Positions 7,761 through 12,500 of a stretch of DNA of 12,500 nucleotides are shown piece after piece. The notes beneath the pieces are model-generated. The model did not search any database. It was given only the letters and a program-made list of their open reading frames with translations, and was not told where the DNA came from. The DNA is from JBCCWF01 sp038520475. GTDB lineage: Bacteria > Cyanobacteriota > Cyanobacteriia > CAKZMO01. The stretch is from the NCBI GenBank assembly GCA_038520475.1, contig JBCBLF010000133.1, positions 1 to 12,500 on the forward strand, in the 5' to 3' direction. The position numbers and the translations under genes were made by a program. How positions within the stretch are numbered: the stretch's first letter is position 1; each line of letters opens with the position of its first letter.

Positions 7761-7814
7761 ATTGTTCGTTATATAGTCCTAAAGTTTGCGGACCAATACT
7801 CTTTGAATTAAGAC

Positions 7815-8243
7815 TTAGTCATAGAATCCGTTGTTGAAACGATCGCCGCCTTCAACCATAGCCTCAGATGGAGGAGTCGCCAAAAGGCGATCGCGATAGC
7901 GCTCAAGAACATCTTTTTGACGAGCCGTCAAACCAGGGATCTTGAACACGTCATCAACTGATGCGTACGGACTATTGCGAACAATAATGCCTGCTAACGT
8001 TGGATACATCCCAGGAAATTCAATAAACGCACGAACGTTTGAGTTGTTCACGTCAATCGTTGTACCAAAGCTATTTTTTAGCTTTTCCTCTACAGCATTC
8101 CGGCGCTCTGCTGCCAAGATTGGAGATGGACCAAACGTTACGCTATCTAACCCAGTCGCGTGAACTGGGAGAGGCGCAACAACCCAGCTCAGGACACTAA
8201 CTACCATTACTAGAACTGCAAGTACACCAGCCAGTCGTTTCAT
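7815..8243 (-). CDS. psbU: Photosystem II 12 kDa extrinsic protein PsbU
   Basis: PsbU is a lumenal subunit of the oxygen-evolving complex that, with PsbO and PsbV, stabilises the manganese cluster and its chloride requirement. The 142-residue precursor starts MKRLAGVLAVLVMVVSVLSW and has a hydrophobic signal sequence ending near PLPVHA, consistent with cleavage around residue 29-30 and export to the thylakoid lumen. The mature part shows family features: NNSNVRAFIEFPGMYPTLA, a helix-hairpin-helix-like VDDVFKIPGLTARQKDVL, and C-terminal VEGGDRFNNGFYD. ATG at 8243 is preferred over the in-frame TTG at 8261 because the TTG lies inside the Shine-Dalgarno GGGAGGA, which is well placed for the ATG. 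Transcribed toward pnp and divergent from the kinase. One HIP1 site at 7887. Confidence 0.97.
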   Translation of the reverse strand: MKRLAGVLAVLVMVVSVLSWVVAPLPVHATGLDSVTFGPSPILAAERRNAVEEKLKNSFGTTIDVNNSNVRAFIEFPGMYPTLAGIIVRNSPYASVDDVFKIPGLTARQKDVLERYRDRLLATPPSEAMVEGGDRFNNGFYD

Positions 8244-8252
8244 TCCTAACAA

Positions 8253-8259
8253 TCCTCCC
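8253..8259 (-). promoter_or_regulatory. Shine-Dalgarno of psbU (decides the start)
   Basis: Minus-strand GGGAGGA lies 9 bases before the ATG at 8243. It overlaps the alternative TTG at 8261-8259, which therefore cannot use it. This supports a 142-residue precursor rather than 148. Confidence 0.75.
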
Positions 8260-8368
8260 AACGTCAGACAAAAACTATTCCCTTAAGTTTCAAGCAAAAG
8301 CCTTGATATAGAGCCTACCACTTCATCAGCACTCCCTTAGAATCCACGTATGTGAAGCTTCAAATTTA

Positions 8369-8382
8369 GCAACAATTGTTGC
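8369..8382. promoter_or_regulatory. 14-bp perfect palindrome, operator-like, upstream of psbU
   Basis: GCAACAATTGTTGC is perfectly self-complementary and lies 126 bp upstream of the psbU ATG. Its size and symmetry suit a dimeric regulator. I cannot assign a regulator, and a chance palindrome of this length is possible but uncommon in 12.5 kb. Confidence 0.4.
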
Positions 8383-8764
8383 ATCTTCTTACTACAGCGG
8401 TGCTTAGTCGGCTTAGAACCAACTGGGTGAATGGATAGGAGTTCGATGCGGTCAGAGACCTGATTCCTTCTCTCGATTTAAGCAGCGTGTACATCAACTC
8501 TTCAAAAACAGCTACGGCGCTACGTGCTCGACTCCAGTCTGTATTCGTAATCGCTTCATTTGTAGTTGGACTTTAAAGAAATGGCTGGATTTTAGGGAGC
8601 TGATATGAGGGGCGGGTGACCGTAGCAATATCTCAAAAAATCAACGATGCTGTAGTTTATTTGAAAGCCTAGAGTATTCTCAATCATCAGCCAAAATAAA
8701 GAAGAGCGCCGATAAGAACCTGATTTGACGACATAGACACTCAGGGATGCTCGATAAAATAGAG

Positions 8765-8789
8765 AGCAGATGAAAGTACGTCGTCTGCT
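8765..8789. repeat. Hairpin in the psbU-kinase spacer
   Basis: AGCAGATGA and TCGTCTGCT pair over 9 positions (one G-U) around the loop AAGTACG. No T-tract follows, so it is not a standard terminator. It lies upstream of the candidate kinase promoter and may belong to an unannotated transcript or be a DNA-level dyad. Confidence 0.4.
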
Positions 8790-8874
8790 GGTAGCCTGAT
8801 GGGGCCATGCGAATTTTCGAGCATTTAGTGAATGGTTTGAGTGATGAAGGGGCTGTCTGCCATTACTGACACCA

Positions 8875-8903
8875 TTGCGTAAGTTCTATCAAATGAGGAT
8901 AAT
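8875..8903 (+). promoter_or_regulatory. Candidate sigma-70-type promoter of the kinase gene
   Basis: TTGCGT (8875-8880), a 17-base spacer and GATAAT (8898-8903) give a good -10 box and a weak -35 box. Transcription would start near 8910 and leave a leader of about 78 bases. An overlapping alternative is CTGACA (8866-8871), 17 bases, TCAAAT (8889-8894). This is sequence match only. Confidence 0.3.
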
Positions 8904-8987
8904 AACAAGCCGGCACTAAGCCGCGTTATGCCCAGCAGTATTTGCTTTTCTTCACGGTTCTCAGAGTACGATTTTTAGAGTAGGTAC

Positions 8988-10973
8988 ATGCAACTGCCAA
9001 TTCCTGTCGAAACGGTTCTACAAAATCGCTACCGAATCCACAGCATTCTCGGGCAAGGCGGGTTTGGACGTACGTACCTGGCTGAGGATCGAGGGCGATT
9101 CAACGAATACTGCGCACTCAAGGAATATATCCCTAATCACAGTAGTGCCTACGCGCTTGAGAAGTCTCGGGAGCTATTTCAGCGTGAAGCGGCTATTCTA
9201 TACCAGCTTCGGCATTCTCAGATACCCCAATTTCGTGCCACCTTCGAAGAAGGTCAACGACTATTTCTAGTTCAAGACTATGTGAAAGGCAAAACCTATC
9301 GAACATTGCTGGACGAGCGGATTGCTCGAAACATGGTATTTTCCGAGACAGAAGTCCTGTGGCTCGTACAAAATTTACTCCCCGTCTTGGCTCATGTGCA
9401 TAGCAAGGGCATTATTCATCGAGACATTACACCCGACAACATCATTTTGAGAAATGATGATCGGTTGCCTGTTTTGATCGATTTTGGCGTAGTTAAAGAA
9501 ATCGCGACCCGCCTACATCAGGCCGATCGGGTGGGTTCATCTACAACGGCTCAGCCGACAACCGTCGGAAAGCCTGGCTATGCTCCGAGTGAGCAAGTGC
9601 AAACTGGTCGAGCGTACCCCAGCAGTGACTTATATGCCTTGGCTGTCACATCAGTTGTTTTGCTGACGGGGCAGGAACCCCAAGAGTTATTTGATGACGT
9701 GATGCTGACGTGGAACTGGCAGCAGTGGGCGCGCATTAGTCCTCAGTTCACAGAAATCTTGAACCGAATGTTGAGCTATCGTCCGGGCGATCGCTATCAG
9801 TCGGTTAATGAGCTTCATCATGCGCTCAGTATGATGTATGGAACGCAATCCTCTGCCTCTACTCCGGCCTCCGCTCAACAACCCCCCGGCTCGCATTTCT
9901 CGGCACCTCCTTCTCCTTCTGGCACGTCGGCAACTCGCGCAGCGTCAGCAAGACCACCAGCCCCCTCAAATTTCCAGACCGTTGCTGTTGGGGGTCGCCG
10001 CTCCACGACACCAATGGGAGAACAGACCTCATCCGCTGCTAGAGGAGGCTATCAAAGCCCTTCGGCTTCTGGTCCCAGATCATACGGGAAAAAACAAACC
10101 GGGGATAATCCGCTCGCGATCATCGGGATCGGATTTGCATTAGCCGTGGTGACTGGAATTGGTTCATGGGCTGTGGTGAGTGCAGTGTTCAACTCCGCTC
10201 CAGAAGAAGATTTAAACCCCTCTGTTGTTGAGGAACCTATCTCTGAGCCAGAACCAGAGCCAGCAGAGCCAGACGCCGAACCTGTTGAATTTAGCCAACA
10301 AATTGACCTTCAGGCAGGTTCTCCGCGGGCGTTGGAGGGAAGCTTAAACCAAAATGAGACCTTGAGCTACGTCTTCTCGGGCACCCAAGGCCAACAGCTG
10401 ACGGCTGAGTTAGAAAATGCAGGCGTTATTATGTCAGTCTTGGCACCTAATGGAGAGCCGGTTGATGGGCGATCGCAACAGGTTTCATTTTGGGAAGGGG
10501 CCTTAGAATTTACAGGCAACTATACGATACAAGTCACGCCTGAACCTGGAGTGGACAGTAGTGATTATCAGTTGGTTGTCACACTTCAGGAGCCCGAACC
10601 GGAACCAGAGCCGGAGCCAGAACCAGAACCTGTTCCTCCTCCAGAGCCCACGGTTGAAACTGAACGCCTGAATCTTGAGGAGAACAGTGACGGAGTCAGG
10701 GTTACGGCTCGAACAAATGCGCTCACTATCCGTCGATATCTGGTTGATGTGCAAGCTGGTCAAGGACTCCGGTTAGAACTCATGGAAGGTCCAGTGACCC
10801 TCTCAGTTCGATTCCCAGATGGCACACTGATTGATGATGCAAGTGGCGTAGTATTTTGGGAGGCTCAGGTACCCGAGAGCGGCGCTTATCAGATCGATGT
10901 TGTTGCCACTGACGCAACCTCATTCGAGCTAGAAGTGCGCGTTTTTGATTTAGACAGAGAATCCGCTGACTGA
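8988..10973 (+). CDS. Membrane-anchored Hanks-type serine/threonine protein kinase
   Basis: 661 residues. The cytoplasmic kinase domain spans about 12-280: glycine loop GQGGFG (22-27), Lys45, helix-C Glu67, catalytic loop HRDITPDN with Asp146 and Asn151, metal-binding DFG at 165-167, and GYAPSEQ in place of the APE region. The catalytic-loop Lys of HRDLKPEN is Thr148, a variant I associate with other bacterial kinases. A Ser/Ala/Pro-rich juxtamembrane segment (about 285-370) follows, then one membrane helix (about 376-401). The outside part has an acidic Pro-rich linker, a beta-rich domain (about 436-533), seven Glu-Pro repeats (535-548) and a second, similar domain (about 558-655). The layout resembles PknB with a different sensor; the domains look like pre-peptidase C-terminal (PPC) folds. 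Substrates are unknown. Two stops in tandem (TGA TAG) end it. HIP1 at 9787 and 10469. Confidence 0.93.
   Translation: MQLPIPVETVLQNRYRIHSILGQGGFGRTYLAEDRGRFNEYCALKEYIPNHSSAYALEKSRELFQREAAILYQLRHSQIPQFRATFEEGQRLFLVQDYVKGKTYRTLLDERIARNMVFSETEVLWLVQNLLPVLAHVHSKGIIHRDITPDNIILRNDDRLPVLIDFGVVKEIATRLHQADRVGSSTTAQPTTVGKPGYAPSEQVQTGRAYPSSDLYALAVTSVVLLTGQEPQELFDDVMLTWNWQQWARISPQFTEILNRMLSYRPGDRYQSVNELHHALSMMYGTQSSASTPASAQQPPGSHFSAPPSPSGTSATRAASARPPAPSNFQTVAVGGRRSTTPMGEQTSSAARGGYQSPSASGPRSYGKKQTGDNPLAIIGIGFALAVVTGIGSWAVVSAVFNSAPEEDLNPSVVEEPISEPEPEPAEPDAEPVEFSQQIDLQAGSPRALEGSLNQNETLSYVFSGTQGQQLTAELENAGVIMSVLAPNGEPVDGRSQQVSFWEGALEFTGNYTIQVTPEPGVDSSDYQLVVTLQEPEPEPEPEPEPEPVPPPEPTVETERLNLEENSDGVRVTARTNALTIRRYLVDVQAGQGLRLELMEGPVTLSVRFPDGTLIDDASGVVFWEAQVPESGAYQIDVVATDATSFELEVRVFDLDRESAD
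10590..10631 (+). repeat. Degenerate hexanucleotide repeat coding (Glu-Pro)7
   Basis: Seven units of the pattern GARCCN encode residues 535-548 of the kinase between its two extracytoplasmic beta domains. Such Glu-Pro runs form stiff extended spacers in periplasmic proteins. Codons vary between units, so it is not a fresh slippage expansion, but length variation between strains is plausible. Confidence 0.8.
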
Positions 10974-10977
10974 TAGA

Positions 10978-11006
10978 TTGAGGAAATCGTTATCTAACTC
11001 TATAAA
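10978..11006 (+). promoter_or_regulatory. Sigma-70-type promoter of the bioD-like gene
   Basis: TTGAGG (10978-10983), a 17-base spacer and TATAAA (11001-11006) form the best promoter match in the window. It starts five bases after the kinase stop codon and predicts a leader of about 55 bases. It suggests that the bioD-like gene is transcribed independently of the kinase. Confidence 0.55.
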
Positions 11007-11067
11007 CCGGCTGGTCCACAGCTCTATCCACGACACATCGCTTTAAAGAATCAGCTAGTAATTTTTC

Positions 11068-11751
11068 ATGCAGAAGTCTCTTTTCATCACATCGACAGGA
11101 TTCGACGTTGGTAAAACCGTTGTAACGCTGGCGATCGCCGCTTACTATCAGACCTATTGCTCCGAACAGTCTTCTGTCGCTGTCTATAAGCCAATCAGCT
11201 CAGATCTCACTGACCCAAAGCAGTATCAAACAACCCTCAACCTCCCACAATCCCTTGAAGAGCTGTCAACAGTATCCGTGGAAGGAGAAGGTGAGCCGTC
11301 AATTATGGCTGCCTGTATGAATTCATCACTTAATCTGGCGACTATTTGGAAGCACTATCAAGCACTGTCAGCGTCTCATGATCTTGTCCTAATGGAAGCA
11401 TTTGGTGGACTCGGCACTCCCCTCACGCCAGAGACCACCGTTGCTGATTTGGCATGGGACTGGCGCTTGCCGACGTTTCTTGTTGTGCCAGTTCAGCCTG
11501 GAGCGATTGGTCAGGCGATCGCCCATGTTGCGTTAGCTCGTCAATCACGAGTACATCTGAAAGGTTTGATTCTTACCTGTCCGACTGCCGTTTCTCAAGA
11601 CGACATCAAAACCTTCAAGGATTTGCTCCAATCACTCACTCAAGTGCCTACTCTTGGCTGTGTTCCCTATCTAGCTGATTTGGGCGATCGCACGAAACTG
11701 GCCCATGCTGCATCGAATCTTGACATTGAGCGAATTCTTCCATTCCTCTAG
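11068..11751 (+). CDS. bioD: Dethiobiotin synthetase-like ATPase (BioD family)
   Basis: The 227-residue protein matches the size and order of BioD, which closes the ureido ring of biotin by ATP-dependent carboxylation of 7,8-diaminopelargonate. Visible: modified P-loop TSTGFDVGKT (8-17) with Lys16 and Thr17; VYKPISS with Lys41 and Ser45; the block MEAFGGLGTP with Glu110; and TVADLAWDWRLPTFLVVPVQPGAIGQAIAHVALAR, a region I recall as well conserved in cyanobacterial BioD. Odd points: the P-loop usually reads GTDTxxGKT, and the EGxGG motif has Ala111 for the first Gly. These leave activity uncertain; a diverged paralogue is possible. No other biotin gene is in the window. No Shine-Dalgarno precedes ATG 11068; a promoter lies at 10978-11006. 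Three HIP1 sites (11131, 11515, 11684). Confidence 0.8.
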   Translation: MQKSLFITSTGFDVGKTVVTLAIAAYYQTYCSEQSSVAVYKPISSDLTDPKQYQTTLNLPQSLEELSTVSVEGEGEPSIMAACMNSSLNLATIWKHYQALSASHDLVLMEAFGGLGTPLTPETTVADLAWDWRLPTFLVVPVQPGAIGQAIAHVALARQSRVHLKGLILTCPTAVSQDDIKTFKDLLQSLTQVPTLGCVPYLADLGDRTKLAHAASNLDIERILPFL

Positions 11752-12035
11752 TGAAAGACTGGAGAATATTGATGGGTTGTGTTGATTACCGTTCTCTACA
11801 GCTCATCTAAGATTGCTATAGATCGCACGAGTCCTGATACTTTATCCCTGATTATGTTAGGTATAGATAATGTCGTGTTCGTTTCTTAATTGAGACTTGG
11901 CGGTCTGAAGATATTCGTTTCCTCGAAAATTTTGGAGAACTGTATATTTTTTGAGGATTGTTTTGAAGACTCTGTTGAAGGTTGCACTGATGATGAAGGC
12001 ATCGTCTTCTCCCCACGAAATTGCCTGATGTCATG

Positions 12036-12056
12036 CAGCTGGCAGTTTCAGCTGGC
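12036..12056. repeat. 8-bp direct repeat CAGCTGGC, 13 bases apart
   Basis: CAGCTGGC is found at 12036-12043 and 12049-12056. The core CAGCTG is itself a palindrome, so the pair also has dyad character. It lies about 210 bp upstream of the amidohydrolase start. The function is unknown. Confidence 0.35.
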
Positions 12057-12068
12057 GTGATATCACTA

Positions 12069-12092
12069 ATGTGGGTGTGGTGCGAACCACAT
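12069..12092. repeat. Two mutually exclusive hairpins with a GNRA tetraloop
   Basis: TGTGGT (12076-12081), loop GCGA and ACCACA (12086-12091) form a compact hairpin with a GNRA-type loop. Upstream ATGTGG (12069-12074) can instead pair with CCACAT (12087-12092). Only one can form at a time. This could be a switchable leader element or simply redundancy of a GTG-rich stretch. Confidence 0.4.
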
Positions 12093-12142
12093 GACGGTAC
12101 TGAACCAACGCACATACCCTGTACATTGAGACAGGCTATCAA

Positions 12143-12161
12143 GTCCTTTTGTTTGAAGGAC
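12143..12161. repeat. Short hairpin upstream of the amidohydrolase gene
   Basis: GTCCTT and AAGGAC pair perfectly around the loop TTGTTTG. It lies about 105 bp before the amidohydrolase ATG and overlaps the -35 box of a weak promoter candidate. There is no T-tract. Confidence 0.35.
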
Positions 12162-12265
12162 GTTCGCTGAAAGGATATCTGTCATGGACTCTGTGTTGAT
12201 AGAGCCTTCTCACCGCATGAACTAGGTACGACGTATTCGATTCATATCTTTCCATTTGCATTTTT

Positions 12266-12500
12266 ATGGTCACAACTTCCCTGCCACCGTCAGTGAATAC
12301 GGCTCAAATTCGCCCAGACATTCGAGCACTCCAGCCTCAACTGGTTGAATGGCGACGACACATCCATCAACGCCCTGAGCTAGCCTTCCGCGAACAGCTC
12401 ACGGCTGATTTCGTGTCTCAAAAACTAACGGAATGGGGAATTGAGCATCAGACAAATGTGGCTAAAACTGGCATTGTTGCAGTGATTCATGGCCTGCAAC
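12266..12500 (+). CDS. M20-family amidohydrolase, N-terminal part (runs off the window)
   Basis: The 78 visible residues fit the start of the M20D amidohydrolase family (N-acyl-L-amino acid or hippurate hydrolase, HipO-like), zinc or manganese enzymes that remove acyl groups from amino acids or auxin-like conjugates. The diagnostic stretch is LVEWRRHIHQRPELAF (about 26-41), followed by EQLTADFVSQKL and a GI segment before TGIVAVIHG. The metal-binding residues lie further downstream and cannot be checked. ATG 12266 is the first start before the conserved part; a T-run precedes it and no Shine-Dalgarno is visible, which is common in cyanobacteria. A 14-residue variable N-terminus precedes IRPDIRALQP. 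The true substrate cannot be inferred from this part. Confidence 0.88.
   Translation, partial: MVTTSLPPSVNTAQIRPDIRALQPQLVEWRRHIHQRPELAFREQLTADFVSQKLTEWGIEHQTNVAKTGIVAVIHGLQ

Larger units (their letters stand above)
8244..8987. other. Long gene-free divergent region between psbU and the kinase
   Basis: 744 bp with no convincing gene. It must hold the psbU promoter (minus) and the kinase promoter (plus). Visible structure: the psbU ribosome binding site, a 14-bp palindrome at 8369-8382, a hairpin at 8765-8789 and a candidate kinase promoter at 8875-8903. A minus-strand TTGAGA (8683-8678), 18 bases, TAAACT (8659-8654) is a possible distal promoter, but it is over 400 bp from psbU. The length would allow a small RNA, which I cannot demonstrate. 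Confidence 0.6.
11752..12265. other. Gene-free region between the bioD-like gene and the amidohydrolase gene
   Basis: 514 bp with no supported gene. It holds an imperfect A/T-rich hairpin at about 11920-11957 (TCCTCGAAAAT against ATTTTTTGAGGA), a direct repeat at 12036-12056, competing hairpins at 12069-12092 and a hairpin at 12143-12161. TTGAAG (12153-12158), 17 bases, TATCTG (12176-12181) is a weak promoter candidate for the amidohydrolase gene. I see no clear intrinsic terminator for the bioD-like gene. Confidence 0.55.

Noticed and set aside
8244..8261. Six-residue N-terminal extension of PsbU from TTG at 8261
   Set aside because: The TTG sits inside the Shine-Dalgarno sequence used by the ATG at 8243, and the extension would only lengthen the signal peptide.
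8725..8760. TTGACG and TAAAAT as a promoter in the psbU-kinase spacer
   Set aside because: The 24-base spacing is far outside the working range.
8807..8869. 20-codon frame starting MRIFEHLVNGL in the psbU-kinase spacer
   Set aside because: It is very short, and the GGGG before it is too close to the ATG to be a ribosome binding site. There is no supporting evidence.
11779..11889. 36-codon GTG frame after the bioD-like gene with hydrophobic residues
   Set aside because: It has a non-ATG start, a poorly spaced GGAG and no known small-protein match. There is too little to call it a gene.
11852..12142. 96-codon minus-strand frame in the spacer before the amidohydrolase gene
   Set aside because: The composition is rich in Cys, His, Ser and Arg without any recognisable pattern. 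It has no ribosome binding site and crosses hairpin sequences.
1..12500. Search by eye for CRISPR arrays, insertion sequences, toxin-antitoxin or defence genes
   Set aside because: There are no regularly spaced repeats, no transposase or integrase, and no defence domains. The recognisable genes are ordinary cyanobacterial core or common genes.

Overview
This window is cyanobacterial chromosomal DNA. It carries psbU, which encodes an extrinsic photosystem II subunit found in cyanobacteria and algae. It also carries a cyanobacterial-length (1033 aa) phosphoenolpyruvate carboxylase and 13 exact copies of the HIP1 octamer GCGATCGC, the highly iterated palindrome typical of many cyanobacterial genomes. 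All 13 copies lie in coding sequence. I cannot place the organism below phylum level.

Layout, left to right. (1) 1-147 is the 3' end of an unrecognised + strand gene, followed by a short spacer with a possible decayed reading frame. (2) 368-3469 is ppc (+). (3) A 238-bp convergent spacer holds one palindrome and two hairpins. (4) 3708-5021 (-) is a HI0933/BaiN-type flavoprotein. Its strongest ribosome binding site sits in front of a five-codon mini-ORF whose stop overlaps the gene's start codon. (5) 5022-5550 is a divergent, gene-free region that holds a perfect 40-bp palindrome. (6) 5551-7698 is pnp (+), which ends at a strong bidirectional hairpin terminator shared with (7) psbU (7815-8243, -). 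(8) 8244-8987 is a long divergent spacer. (9) 8988-10973 is a membrane-anchored Ser/Thr kinase (+). (10) 11068-11751 is a divergent bioD-like gene (+) with its own good promoter just after the kinase stop. (11) 11752-12265 is gene-free and holds several hairpins. (12) From 12266 the 5' part of an M20 amidohydrolase runs off the window.

The genes are mostly separate transcription units: anaplerotic carbon fixation (ppc), RNA decay (pnp), the oxygen-evolving complex (psbU), signalling (the kinase), biotin synthesis (bioD) and peptide or amide hydrolysis. I see no operon linking them into one pathway. I found no mobile element, CRISPR array, rRNA or convincing tRNA, and no clearly new multi-gene system. 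The points most worth a second look are the 40-bp palindrome upstream of pnp, the mini-ORF/duplicated start of the flavoprotein gene, the duplicated extracytoplasmic domain of the kinase, and the altered active-site motifs of the BioD-like protein.
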